Source: an uncultured Clostridia bacterium (GTDB lineage Bacteria; Bacillota; Clostridia; TANB77; CAG-508). From it: 35,872 nucleotides of DNA. The DNA is taken from the NCBI GenBank assembly GCA_944386155.1, contig CALWZY010000005.1:1-35872 (forward strand). Reading direction: 5' to 3'. Within the stretch, counting starts at the first letter, position 1. Each line of letters starts with the position of its first letter. Made by a program: the position numbers and the translations under genes. Below, in pieces: positions 7,747 through 17,110 of the stretch. The notes beneath the pieces are model-generated. The model was not told where the DNA came from, did not search any database, and saw only the letters and a program-made list of their open reading frames with translations.

Positions 7747-8832
7747 TTATATAAAATTAATATTGTGTTCACTCTTATCAGCAGTATCTAGATATTCTTC
7801 TAGTTTAGCTGTAACTTTCTCGACCCCAGTTCCTTTATAATAAGTTGATACTACAAAATCAACTAAAGGTTTTGCATATTTTTTCTCTCCATCTGGTGAT
7901 ACATATTCTATTTCTATACTTTCTAAATCATCTCTTAATTCCTTTGTAACTTTAGTTACATGATCATCATCTTTTCCAATAAATACAATAACAAATTTAG
8001 GTCCCATATATCTTACAAAAATTTCTCCTGCATCTATTGAAGTCTTAACCCAATTTGCCACTGCAATAATTATATTATTACCAGTTTCTCTACTATATGT
8101 CTTATTTATTTCCTCTATATTCATTATCCTAAACATACATACTGTAGAAGTTGGCTGTGAATCAATCTTTGCTTTAGCTTGACCATATAGATACTCTGCT
8201 GAATATAATCCAGTAAATTGATCAGTTCTTACTATACTTTCCATTGCTTCTTGATAAGATACTGTTTTTACTAATGCAACTATATCATCTCTTATAACTT
8301 CTAAAAGTGTTGTATCAACTTTATCAAAAGCATGCATTACTGAACTTTCTATAATCCAGTATCCAATATATACATTATCTATAAATAGTGGAAAAAACAT
8401 TGCTGATTTTGCTCTACCAAAATCCATCTTTTGATATGGAAGTTTTTCACCTTCTTGATCAACTGTTATATATTTTGGTACTGCATTTGTAATACTTTCT
8501 TTAAAAACTTCTTCTGTATGAAGATTTGTTAAATTTGACCAATATTTTTGATCGGTATTTGAAGCTTTTAAAATATATTCTGCACCATTAAATACTACAA
8601 TAGTTGAATATTTAATCTCGAATTTTTCAATTAATACATCATTAACTCTTTTTATCTTCTCATCTACAGATATATCTTCTCCAGTGATATCCATAAAATC
8701 TTGCAATACATTTAAATTATTTATTTTTTTAGAAATATTAGTATATGTATTTAATTTATTTTTTATATCAATATTATAAAAAATTAATATTGCAACTATT
8801 GCTACTAGTATCACTATAGGTACTAAAACCAA
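7747..8832 (-). CDS. Membrane-anchored GAF protein with degenerate GGDEF domain
   Basis: This 361-residue protein has one N-terminal transmembrane helix (residues 2-20), a GAF-like domain (about 45-180) and a C-terminal GGDEF-fold domain that opens with TDQFTGLYSAEYL (about 205). The catalytic loop, expected as GGDEF or GGEEF, reads MGPKF near residue 274, so diguanylate cyclase activity is unlikely. It may bind a ligand or protein instead. The start is TTG behind GAGGTGA, 7 bases away; no ATG gives an N-terminus with a ribosome site. It lies 26 nt after the TadZ-like gene and probably serves the same membrane-associated system. Confidence 0.8.
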   Translation of the reverse strand: MVLVPIVILVAIVAILIFYNIDIKNKLNTYTNISKKINNLNVLQDFMDITGEDISVDEKIKRVNDVLIEKFEIKYSTIVVFNGAEYILKASNTDQKYWSNLTNLHTEEVFKESITNAVPKYITVDQEGEKLPYQKMDFGRAKSAMFFPLFIDNVYIGYWIIESSVMHAFDKVDTTLLEVIRDDIVALVKTVSYQEAMESIVRTDQFTGLYSAEYLYGQAKAKIDSQPTSTVCMFRIMNIEEINKTYSRETGNNIIIAVANWVKTSIDAGEIFVRYMGPKFVIVFIGKDDDHVTKVTKELRDDLESIEIEYVSPDGEKKYAKPLVDFVVSTYYKGTGVEKVTAKLEEYLDTADKSEHNINFI

Positions 8833-8858
8833 AACAATTCACCTCTTTACAAAGTATT

Positions 8859-11800
8859 TTAATATTTATTTCTCATTTGATTTAATGTATTATTCATTTC
8901 GTCAGAAAAATTACTTCTAGTATAGTCAGGTCCAGTTTTTATATAAGTTTGCTTACTTAATAAAGGATACACCATATTACCTAAAATTTTCAAGCTATTC
9001 ATGAAATTTTTTGAATATCCACTTATACTTACATTACAATTTACTAAAGTCTCTAAATACTTAGAATAAGTTGAATCTTCAAATGGAAGTGTACAAGCCT
9101 TTATTTTATCTTTATTAAATAATTCTGTCATATATGACATACTAGGATCATTATAGAAAGACATTCCTCCTATAATAGTCTTAGATGTAAGTCCTCTAAC
9201 TTTAATTTCTTTATTAACAACTACTCTTAATTTTTCTTGGTCTAATATTCCATTTGTTTTAAGTTCTCTTAAAAATGCTGTTAATGGTTGTATTGTTAGT
9301 ATATCCATTGACTGTACTAAATATATCTCTTGAGCATTTGCAAAATATCCAAGTGGTGTATCAAAATCGCAGTCAATTAATACTAGTGAATATGTTCTTG
9401 CAAGTGTTGTTAAAATTGCTTCTGCATTTGAAAAATCTTTTTCTTCATTTGGTACTGCAGTATAAACATCTAAATTTCTATCAACTTTTATTCCTTCTGC
9501 AACACCATTTTCCAATTTATCAATAGCATCATAAGATATTTGTCTTAAATTTTCATCATTATTTGTATAAATATAATATGCATTTCTATTTTTAGTCATA
9601 TCTAATATTGCTGTTTTTACACCTATTGATGAGAATAAACTTGCTAAATTGTTAACTATAAAAGATGTACCATTTTTACTAGTTCCAATAAATGCTGCAA
9701 TTTTCTTATCCCTTGTTAATACACTTTCAAGAGTTCCTGTTGAAAATACTCTCTTTTCTTCAAGTTTTCTAATTCCTTCTTTTCTTTCAAAATCATTATT
9801 TCTATATGAAGTTGCTGTAGATATAGTAGAAGAATTAAGTTCTTCACTTAAATTATTTTCAAATCCTGGCAATGTATTAGTTTCTTGAGCTCTAGCCTCA
9901 CTTGCTTCATATGATTGAGAGTCATTAAAATTATTATTACTATTATTACTATTATTATTAATATTACTACTACTTAATACTGAGTCTTCTTTAATTTCAG
10001 TACTTTGATTATCTCTATTAAACTCTTCATCAAAGCCTGGAAGAGTTACATTTTCTCTTTTTACTGGTTCAACATTATTCTCATTTTCTTCATCTTGAGT
10101 TATGTATGATTCTAAATCAAATCCCGGTAAAGTAACATCTTCATCAGTATCATTTTGTGAATTTTGAATATTAGATTCAGAAACACTTTCTATATTATTT
10201 TGGGTAGAAACATTTACAACATTTTCATTATTAGCATTATTTTGATTTGGTACAACAGTATTTGTATTTATATTATTATCTACATTTACATCTGCCTTTT
10301 GATCTGCACTAGAATTAAAATTCATAAAATCTTCATCTAGTGTAGAGCCATTAGTAGCTTTTGGTAATTCTATATTCTCAAATTCTTCGTCTTCAAATCC
10401 TGGTAATGTTGTAGTAGATTCATCATTATTATTAGTAGTATTTTCTTGTTTTACAAAATTATTTGCATTATCTTGTACTTCTTCAGGTTTTTGAGTTATT
10501 TTTCCTTCTGGTTTTTCAAAAGTATCAAAAGAACTAAAATCTTCTGTTATGTTTTCATTTTCAAATCCTGGTAGCACAACTGTTTCTTCTGCTTTTGGAA
10601 CCTCTACATCTAAGTCTTCAAATCCTGGTAAAGTAGGTACTACAGGATTTTCAAGTTGTTTACTTTCTTTCTCAGGTTCTTCCTCTGGTAAAGGATTCTT
10701 TCTAGGTCTTCCTCTTTTTCCTTTTGGTTTTGGATTAGGATCAACAGGATATTTTCTAGGTCTTCCTCTACCTTTCTTAACAGGCTCTTCTTGCAAAGTT
10801 TCTTCTTTTACCTCTTCAGTACTTGCCTTTGGTTGTTCTTGAACAGGTTGTATTTGCTTCATAGGTTGAATATTTGGTACGTTCTGCACAGCTTTTGTTT
10901 CTTCTTTTGGCATTACTGCAAACATACTACCTTGATTATTTGCTATAGGAGTATTATTTAACTCTGGTCTATTTATTGCTTCAGCTTGTTTTACTTCTTC
11001 TTTTACAGGTTCTTTAGGAAGTTCTAAATCCTCAAATCCTGGTAATGTAACACTCTCTTCTTCTTTTTCTTGTTGTTTAACTTCTTGAACTTGGTTTACT
11101 TGCCCAATAGATTGATTATTAGTAATATTTTGAGCTGGTCTTTGAGATTGTTCTTGTGTAGTTTGTATTTGTGACTGATTTTGTTCGATTTGTTGTCTTT
11201 GTACATTTTCGCTTTGAGTTTGTATATTTTGTACATTTTGAACTGGAGCATTTTGCTCTTGCATTTGTTGTTGCTGAATATTTTGAGTTTGATTTATACT
11301 TTCCGGTCTAATTGTTCTTGCAGATTCTATATTCATTTCGTCATCTGATAAAACTCTTCTTGCATTTTTTGTATTAATAGCATTAGGAATTAAGACCTCA
11401 CCTTGAATGTTAGGTCTATTCATTTTTCTATCTAATAAATCAATTCCAATTGGTTGTTGCTGTTTTCTTTGGTTATTAGTTTCTGCATTAGGAATATAAG
11501 ATTCTTTTCTCTGTTCTTTTTCAGCTTTTTCTTGCTCTTTTTTCTTTTGTTCGTATTGTTCTTTTATTCTCTCTTCATATTCTTCTTTTTCTTTTAATTT
11601 TTGTTCTTGTAATCTCTCTTTTTCTTTCTGCTCTCTTATTTTATCCCTATCACTTGCATAAGTTACAAGTTCTTGATATTTTGGGCATTCTGCTTCTAAT
11701 ACTGCTTTTACGTTTATTGGTAAATATCTGATAATTATTTTAAGCTGTTCATCTGTATATTGTGAAGCTATATTATTAAAACTATCAGTATATCTTTCTT

Positions 11801-12344
11801 CATTTTTACCTAATTTTTTATAATAACTTACTATGTTTTGAACTTCCTCTTCACTAACATCTTCTAAACTAGATTTGCTGTCTCCTGCATTTTCTAATTT
11901 ATAATATTGCATAGCTTCTTCTTTTGTACGAGGAACATTTATTAATTTACATACATTATCAATTCTTCTGTCAGAACCAATTAAAGCATCATATATACCA
12001 ATATTATATAACTTATGTATCATTGAACTAGATTTAGTTCTTCTATCTGTACAAATTAATATAATTGGAATTTTTGCATCTGCAAAATCATTTATTTCTT
12101 CTGAAATTGCTTCTAATCTTTCATATATAAATTTATCTATTGCATCATAATTATTATTAGCAAAAGGCTCTAAATCTTCACTAACAACAATTCTATCATA
12201 AGTCCTATCTCTTTGAATCTCTTTAATTATTGCATTAAAGTAAAATACATTTTTAAAAGTTATAGTGTCATTATAGTTTTTATGATAACTTTTAACTATT
12301 GCATCAGAAACATTCTCATTACTTACTGCAAATAAAATTCTCAT
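8859..12344 (-). CDS. Large TadZ/CpaE-like protein with repeat-rich linker
   Basis: This 1161-residue protein has an N-terminal receiver-like domain (1-145) and a helical region rich in Glu/Lys (about 230-285). A long low-complexity Gln/Asn/Glu linker follows (about 290-860). The C-terminal MinD/ParA-like domain (about 870-1161) has an altered Walker A loop, GTSKNGTSF near 885, so ATP hydrolysis is doubtful. The architecture resembles TadZ/CpaE proteins that position pili or secretion machines at the pole. The linker holds seven copies of LPGF(E/D), each flanked by acidic residues, and two AT-hook-like GRPRK cores (518-551). The length is about three times a normal TadZ. It is second in its operon, behind a two-helix membrane protein. 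Confidence 0.75.
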   Translation of the reverse strand: MRILFAVSNENVSDAIVKSYHKNYNDTITFKNVFYFNAIIKEIQRDRTYDRIVVSEDLEPFANNNYDAIDKFIYERLEAISEEINDFADAKIPIILICTDRRTKSSSMIHKLYNIGIYDALIGSDRRIDNVCKLINVPRTKEEAMQYYKLENAGDSKSSLEDVSEEEVQNIVSYYKKLGKNEERYTDSFNNIASQYTDEQLKIIIRYLPINVKAVLEAECPKYQELVTYASDRDKIREQKEKERLQEQKLKEKEEYEERIKEQYEQKKKEQEKAEKEQRKESYIPNAETNNQRKQQQPIGIDLLDRKMNRPNIQGEVLIPNAINTKNARRVLSDDEMNIESARTIRPESINQTQNIQQQQMQEQNAPVQNVQNIQTQSENVQRQQIEQNQSQIQTTQEQSQRPAQNITNNQSIGQVNQVQEVKQQEKEEESVTLPGFEDLELPKEPVKEEVKQAEAINRPELNNTPIANNQGSMFAVMPKEETKAVQNVPNIQPMKQIQPVQEQPKASTEEVKEETLQEEPVKKGRGRPRKYPVDPNPKPKGKRGRPRKNPLPEEEPEKESKQLENPVVPTLPGFEDLDVEVPKAEETVVLPGFENENITEDFSSFDTFEKPEGKITQKPEEVQDNANNFVKQENTTNNNDESTTTLPGFEDEEFENIELPKATNGSTLDEDFMNFNSSADQKADVNVDNNINTNTVVPNQNNANNENVVNVSTQNNIESVSESNIQNSQNDTDEDVTLPGFDLESYITQDEENENNVEPVKRENVTLPGFDEEFNRDNQSTEIKEDSVLSSSNINNNSNNSNNNFNDSQSYEASEARAQETNTLPGFENNLSEELNSSTISTATSYRNNDFERKEGIRKLEEKRVFSTGTLESVLTRDKKIAAFIGTSKNGTSFIVNNLASLFSSIGVKTAILDMTKNRNAYYIYTNNDENLRQISYDAIDKLENGVAEGIKVDRNLDVYTAVPNEEKDFSNAEAILTTLARTYSLVLIDCDFDTPLGYFANAQEIYLVQSMDILTIQPLTAFLRELKTNGILDQEKLRVVVNKEIKVRGLTSKTIIGGMSFYNDPSMSYMTELFNKDKIKACTLPFEDSTYSKYLETLVNCNVSISGYSKNFMNSLKILGNMVYPLLSKQTYIKTGPDYTRSNFSDEMNNTLNQMRNKY
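9855..11049 (-). repeat. Seven dispersed copies of an LPGF(E/D) coding repeat
   Basis: Within the TadZ-like gene, the motif (T/V)LPGF(E/D) recurs seven times, near 11040, 10630, 10570, 10405, 10125, 10035 and 9865. Spacing varies from about 20 to 140 residues. Codon choice differs between copies, so it is the peptide that is maintained and not the DNA. Confidence 0.85.
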
Positions 12345-12371
12345 TTGTTAAAACCTCCAAACGTAATTGTT

Positions 12372-12836
12372 TTATAACACCCATCCTCTAGTTACTACTG
12401 CGAATACTAAAGGTAGTACTTGGCATATTACTAAAGCTGTAACAAAAGCAATTACTAAATTAAAACCTCTATCTCTAACATCTAATTTTCTTATACCAAT
12501 AACATATTGATATATTGCACCTACTGCGATACCTACAAAGCAGAACGGAATACTATAAATTCTAAGAGTATCTAAAATAAGTGCTACTACACCATATACA
12601 TCTGAACCATATTTTTCTGAATATTGTTCAAATTTTGATTTAAACTCTTCTTTCATTTGTGCAAATTTTGTAGCATTCTCTGTTTCTAAAACATTTTTTT
12701 CTGTAGCTATTTGTGTAGAATTATTGTTTTCTTGTCCAGCATTATTTGCAGGAACATTTGATGTTGCATATATTGGCATCGCTATTAACATTATTAACAT
12801 AAATATTACTACAGAATAATATAAGAATTTTTTCAT
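12372..12836 (-). CDS. Exported two-helix membrane protein, VirB2/TrbC-like topology
   Basis: I do not firmly recognise this 154-residue protein. It has a signal peptide-like N-terminus (MKKFLYYSVVIFMLIMLIAM, then a likely cut near ATS), an Asn/Glu-rich spacer and a helical stretch (55-80). Two C-terminal transmembrane helices (about 88-110 and 127-148) are joined by the short basic loop GIRKLDVRDR. Signal peptide plus two helices is the layout of VirB2/TrbC pilin-like subunits, but length and spacer differ, so this is only a topological analogy. It is the first gene of the operon that includes the TadZ-like protein, preceded by a good promoter. The RBS is GGGGGAT. Confidence 0.65.
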   Translation of the reverse strand: MKKFLYYSVVIFMLIMLIAMPIYATSNVPANNAGQENNNSTQIATEKNVLETENATKFAQMKEEFKSKFEQYSEKYGSDVYGVVALILDTLRIYSIPFCFVGIAVGAIYQYVIGIRKLDVRDRGFNLVIAFVTALVICQVLPLVFAVVTRGWVL

Positions 12837-12885
12837 CTATGTATCCCCCATTTTTTTGATTTTCGCCTAATTTTATACATATATA

Positions 12886-12914
12886 ATCATACAATAATTT
12901 AGAAAAAATAGCAA
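12886..12914 (-). promoter_or_regulatory. Promoter of the 12836-to-7050 operon
   Basis: Minus strand: TTGCTA, 17 bp, TATGAT, about 50 bases before the start at 12836. No terminator is seen until after ruvX/DUF1292. Confidence 0.65.
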
Positions 12915-12979
12915 TAAAATAACAATAAAAAATGTTACAATTACTCATTATTTTTAATAAAATAATTTAAATTTCATAA

Positions 12980-13030
12980 AAAAATTAGTAAATATTAGTG
13001 GCATTTAGTAATTTACTAGATGCCACTAAT
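12980..13030 (-). terminator. Terminator of the glucosaminidase gene
   Basis: An 11-bp stem (12994-13004 with 13020-13030), extended by an inner 5-bp pairing, is followed on the minus strand by AATTTTTTTAT. Confidence 0.85.
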
Positions 13031-13034
13031 GTTT

Positions 13035-14303
13035 TTATAATCTTTCATATAAATATTTCATCCATTTAAAAGTTGCATTTGCCCAGTTTTTGTCACTTGC
13101 ATATCTAGTATTTACTCCTTTTAAATTTGGTCCATTATAGTATTTTCCTGTCGCAGTTTCTCCATCATATATCTTAGTACCTTTTTCGTTCAAATAATGT
13201 TTTACTAAAACTCTTGCGACTAAATCTATACCTTCTGAATATGTCTCAAAATCAAATGCACCACCATATGGATTACTATCATAAGCACCATATCCAAATA
13301 AATTTTTCTTGTCTTGTGCTATTTTAGATGTTCCCCATCCTCCTTCATGTATCGCCATTGCAGCCAAATAAATACCATTTATATTATATTGTTTTTCAGC
13401 ATAATAGAAATATTCTGCATTATCTTCTATTACATGTTTTTTATCATCCTTATTTCCTGATAAGACTTTTTTAAATTGCTCTAATGTAAATCCACTTGGC
13501 TTATTTAAATCCATATCAATATCTAAGGAAGCCAGTAGTTCTTCTTTAGAATATTCTACTCCGTCTTTAAAATCTCCTACAGCATTAGGATTTTTAGCAG
13601 TAAAACAATTTGCTTGGGCATATCCTAAAAAGCTATCAAATTTAACTTTATACCATTCTCCTGTAACTTCTACTAATCTTACTTCATCATTTTGTTTTAA
13701 TACACATACTTTATCAGATTTATTATTTGCAGCTTTTCTTAAAGTAAGTGATGAAGGTGTAACATATAACTTATCTCCAACTTCTGGAGTATATGTATAT
13801 GTACCAGAACCTGTTCCAATTTCAACTATTTTATCTATAGTTCCTTTTATCACTCTACTTGTAACCCTTTCTTCTCCTATGTATTCATTACCTAAGTATG
13901 ATTTTACTACGATAACTTGTTGAGCTCCATCTACACCTTCTTGAATTGTCTTTAATTGTCCTTGTGGAAGTTCAGGATTTTCTCTATAAACAGTTGTATA
14001 ATCTAAATCCATTTCATCTACTACTAAAGTCTTTGTTTCTACATCTTTAGTGTTTTCATTTAATATGTTTTTTATATCTAATACATCCATATTCTTTTCT
14101 ATGGTAATTTCTTTCTTTGCTTCTCCTTCTTCTTTTGCTTCTGCTATTTCCTGATTTAAAGTTTCTGCTGCATTAGACTTTTTTACTAAAAATCTTGTAA
14201 GTAATAAAGCACATACTAAAATAACTATAAGTAGTAAAACGATAATTATATTTCTTTTTTTCTTGTTTTTAGTTGGTTCAATTACATATTCTACTCTTTT
14301 CAT
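13035..14303 (-). CDS. Membrane-anchored N-acetylglucosaminidase with SH3 domain
   Basis: This 422-residue protein has a basic cytoplasmic N-terminus and one transmembrane helix (about 19-38). A coiled/extracellular spacer (45-170) is followed by a bacterial SH3 domain (about 183-235, with LTLRKAANNKS and WYKVKFDSFLGYAQ) and a C-terminal glucosaminidase domain (about 270-422). The domain shows AAMAIHEGGWGTSKIA with the catalytic Glu, NLFGYGAYDSNPYGGA, and NTRYASDKNWA. It should cleave peptidoglycan glycan strands outside the membrane. It is a single-gene unit with a strong promoter and terminator, divergent from the 14442 gene. Confidence 0.92.
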   Translation of the reverse strand: MKRVEYVIEPTKNKKKRNIIIVLLLIVILVCALLLTRFLVKKSNAAETLNQEIAEAKEEGEAKKEITIEKNMDVLDIKNILNENTKDVETKTLVVDEMDLDYTTVYRENPELPQGQLKTIQEGVDGAQQVIVVKSYLGNEYIGEERVTSRVIKGTIDKIVEIGTGSGTYTYTPEVGDKLYVTPSSLTLRKAANNKSDKVCVLKQNDEVRLVEVTGEWYKVKFDSFLGYAQANCFTAKNPNAVGDFKDGVEYSKEELLASLDIDMDLNKPSGFTLEQFKKVLSGNKDDKKHVIEDNAEYFYYAEKQYNINGIYLAAMAIHEGGWGTSKIAQDKKNLFGYGAYDSNPYGGAFDFETYSEGIDLVARVLVKHYLNEKGTKIYDGETATGKYYNGPNLKGVNTRYASDKNWANATFKWMKYLYERL

Positions 14304-14321
14304 ACATTTTCTCCTATAAAT

Positions 14322-14350
14322 ATTTTAATATCTACATATCTTTTTGTCAA
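14322..14350 (-). promoter_or_regulatory. Promoter of the glucosaminidase gene
   Basis: Minus strand: TTGACA, 17 bp, TAAAAT, a near-consensus sigma-A promoter about 19 bases before the ATG. Confidence 0.8.
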
Positions 14351-14384
14351 TTAAATAAAATAGGATTTAATTCCTTTAATTTCC

Positions 14385-14413
14385 TTGAAAAAAAGGTTAA
14401 ACTGGTATATATT
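14385..14413 (+). promoter_or_regulatory. Promoter of the 14442-17102 operon
   Basis: TTGAAA, 17 bp, TATATT, followed by CGGAGGATAAGATG. It is divergent from the glucosaminidase promoter, with 34 bp between the two -35 boxes. Confidence 0.75.
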
Positions 14414-14441
14414 ATTAGTATAAAATTTTACGGAGGATAAG

Positions 14442-15296
14442 ATGATTTTAGAAAACAATAGAAAAAAAGTAATAATATTTAGAATTATTCTTGGCATTAT
14501 AGTTTTTGCAATACTTATTAGTGCTTTTGTTTATTTTAAAATTACAAACAAGAAAAATGATTCTTCTTCAAATAATAATCAATTATCTGTTGAAGAAGGA
14601 AATAAAACTAATGAAAATGAAGAAACAATTTTTAAAATAGATAATATCTTATTATATAGTTCAGCAAATGCTCTTAATAATTCTGAAACGCAAAAAGATT
14701 ACTGGAATTTAAATATATATCAATATACTGATATGTCAATTACTATTAATAATCACGTATATTCAGATAAATTAACTTCAAAAAATTTAGTAAGTAAAAT
14801 GTATATTGATAATGTTAATTTTTCTGTAAAACCTACTTTAGGCACTCCTGGACTTTTCTATAAAAATCCTAATTCTATTGGAATGCCAATCGTAGATGAT
14901 TTAGACAATCAAATTACAGATAGACTAGATTTTACTGTAGATTCTATAAACAGTACTGTAGATTATTCTAAGCCATCATTTTATGCAGATTGTTCTAATC
15001 CTCTTACACTTTCATATGTAAACTCAAATGTTTACTCTAGCTTAATTATTAAAAATAATGCATCTTCTGTAACTTTTGATGGTTCGCTTCTTCAAAAGTC
15101 TGGCACTAAGCTTTCTAATATACAAGCAACTGTAAATTTTACAATTCATATTGAAAATGCTATTGCAGAAGAATATGTTTGTGATGTTGAAATTCCTATT
15201 CCATTAGAAGATGAATCTCAATCAATTCTTGATGGTCATTATGTTACAGAACTTACAAATTTGGAAGAATATAAATTTACTAAAGTAATAAAATAG
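14442..15296 (+). CDS. Membrane-anchored extracytoplasmic protein of unknown function
   Basis: I do not recognise this 284-residue protein. It has a short basic N-terminus and one transmembrane helix (about 10-33), then a Ser/Asn linker (40-60). The remaining 220 residues are beta-rich and contain no cysteine pattern or catalytic motif, apart from a lone Cys near the middle and one near the end. The layout points to a protein anchored in the membrane with a globular outer domain. It leads an operon with an acyl-CoA synthetase 15 nt downstream, but the link between the two functions is not apparent. Confidence 0.75.
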   Translation: MILENNRKKVIIFRIILGIIVFAILISAFVYFKITNKKNDSSSNNNQLSVEEGNKTNENEETIFKIDNILLYSSANALNNSETQKDYWNLNIYQYTDMSITINNHVYSDKLTSKNLVSKMYIDNVNFSVKPTLGTPGLFYKNPNSIGMPIVDDLDNQITDRLDFTVDSINSTVDYSKPSFYADCSNPLTLSYVNSNVYSSLIIKNNASSVTFDGSLLQKSGTKLSNIQATVNFTIHIENAIAEEYVCDVEIPIPLEDESQSILDGHYVTELTNLEEYKFTKVIK

Positions 15297-15311
15297 AAAG
15301 GACTTTATTTT

Positions 15312-17102
15312 ATGAATAAGAGTAATCCAAAATCAAAAATTAATTATATGGAAAAACATTATTTTAAAAGAGATGATTTTTCAGATTTAAAAGAAATGAT
15401 ATATACTGTTGGTAAAAAATATGCTGGAAAAACTGCATTTAAATTAAAAGATAATGCAGGTCAGATTTATAATGTTTCATATTTTGAATTTTTAAAAGAT
15501 GTTGAATCTTTAGGAACTGCTTTAATAAGTTATGGCTTAAAAGATAAATTTATAGCTGTTGTAGGAAAAAATAGTTACAAATGGGCTGTATCTTATCTTG
15601 CAGCATGTATAGTAGGAGTCGTAGTTCCAATCGATAAAGAACTTAAAGTAAATGATATGATTACTTTTTTAAATGACTCAAACTCTTCAGTTATTCTTGG
15701 TGATTCAAGATATCTAGAAGAAATTAAAGCAAATGACAATTTATTAAATAATCAAAACTTAATTTACATTGATTTTAATAAAGAATCTTCTAATACAGAT
15801 AATGTACTATCTTTTAACCATTTTAAAACAACTGGTCAATATAATAAAGAAACATCTTATGATACTTCTTTTGAAAATATAAAAATAAATCCTGATGAAA
15901 TGCATTTTTTACTATTTACATCTGGAACAACAGGAAATTCTAAAGGCGTATGTTTATCTCATAGAAATATCTGTTCAAACATTTTTTCAATAGGTAGTAT
16001 TGTAAAGGTTGACACACATACTGAAATAATGTCAATTTTACCAATACATCATACATATGAATGCACTTTAGGTTTCTTACTTGTAATATCTAGTGGTGGA
16101 ACTATATCTTATCTTGAAAGTTATAAACATTTACCACAAAATTTAAATGAATATAAACCAAATATATTTTTAAGTGTTCCTCTAATATTAGATAAATTAC
16201 ATGCAAATATATTAAAATCATTAGAAAACTCTTTACCTAAAAAGTATTTCGAAAAGAATCCTGAAAAACATATTATGGATAAATTACCATTTATATTAAA
16301 ACCAATAGTAAAATCTAAAATAAAAAAAGCATTAGGAGGAAATATTCAAAAAATAATAGTTGGAGCTTCTCCTATTAGTCCTGAATTAATTGATTCTTTA
16401 AATAAATTTGGAATAACTGTATTAAATGGCTATGGACTTACTGAATGTTCTCCTTTAGTTGCAGGAAATAATGACTTTTTTGTAAATAAAGCTTCTGTTG
16501 GACTTCCTATTCCAAATGTAGAATATAAAATATCTAATCCTGATGAAAATGGCGTTGGTGAAATAGTCGTTAAAGGTCCAAATGTAATGCTCGGATATTA
16601 TAAAAATGAAGAAGAAACTTCTAAAGTACTTAAAGATGGATGGTTCTATACTGGAGATCTTGGAAAAATAGATAATGAAGGATGGCTTTATATTACCGGA
16701 AGATCTAAAAATGTTATTATCACTAAAAACGGTAAAAATGTATATCCAGAAGAAATTGAATTTTTACTAGATAATGATGAATTTATATTAGAATCATTAG
16801 TAGTTGGAAGATTTAATAAAGAAAATAAAGAAACATATGTAAAAGCTAATATTATACCAAATATGGATAATATTAAATCATCTTTAAATGTTGATGAAAA
16901 TTCTAATGTAAGTGATAAAAAAATATTTGAAATTATAAGTGCTAGTGTTAAAAAAGTAAACAAACTTCTTCCACAGTTTAAGCACATTAAAGAATTTTCA
17001 ATTAAGAATAACGAGTTTGAAAAAACGACAACTAATAAAATAAAAAGATTTGGTAAAAATTTAGAAGATAATGAAAATGATAAATCTGAGAAAGCTGAAT
17101 AA
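15312..17102 (+). CDS. AMP-forming acyl-CoA synthetase (long-chain fatty acid CoA ligase type)
   Basis: This is a 596-residue ANL-superfamily enzyme. The P-loop is LLFTSGTTGNSKGVCLSHRN (about 199-218). The adenylate motif GYGLTECSPLV lies near 374, YTGDLGKID near 446, and the hinge and catalytic-lysine region ITGRSKNVIITKNGKNVYP near 458. It activates a carboxylic acid with ATP and passes it to CoA; the closest group is long-chain acyl-CoA synthetases. No membrane segments are seen. The RBS is AAAGGA. It is the second gene of the operon, closed by a strong terminator. Confidence 0.92.
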   Translation: MNKSNPKSKINYMEKHYFKRDDFSDLKEMIYTVGKKYAGKTAFKLKDNAGQIYNVSYFEFLKDVESLGTALISYGLKDKFIAVVGKNSYKWAVSYLAACIVGVVVPIDKELKVNDMITFLNDSNSSVILGDSRYLEEIKANDNLLNNQNLIYIDFNKESSNTDNVLSFNHFKTTGQYNKETSYDTSFENIKINPDEMHFLLFTSGTTGNSKGVCLSHRNICSNIFSIGSIVKVDTHTEIMSILPIHHTYECTLGFLLVISSGGTISYLESYKHLPQNLNEYKPNIFLSVPLILDKLHANILKSLENSLPKKYFEKNPEKHIMDKLPFILKPIVKSKIKKALGGNIQKIIVGASPISPELIDSLNKFGITVLNGYGLTECSPLVAGNNDFFVNKASVGLPIPNVEYKISNPDENGVGEIVVKGPNVMLGYYKNEEETSKVLKDGWFYTGDLGKIDNEGWLYITGRSKNVIITKNGKNVYPEEIEFLLDNDEFILESLVVGRFNKENKETYVKANIIPNMDNIKSSLNVDENSNVSDKKIFEIISASVKKVNKLLPQFKHIKEFSIKNNEFEKTTTNKIKRFGKNLEDNENDKSEKAE

Positions 17103-17110
17103 TAAATATA

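Noticed and set aside
9649..10842. Plus-strand ORFs rich in Ser/Phe/Gly/Leu inside the TadZ-like gene
   Set aside because: Shadows of the repetitive linker on the other strand, with no ribosome sites.
9855..11049. Regularly recurring short DNA similarity that might suggest a CRISPR-like array
   Set aside because: The similarity follows the LPGF codons, spacing is irregular and the region is one open coding frame.
12742..12948. 68-codon minus-strand ORF overlapping the start of the two-helix membrane protein gene
   Set aside because: Out of frame with that gene, covers its promoter, and has no ribosome site.
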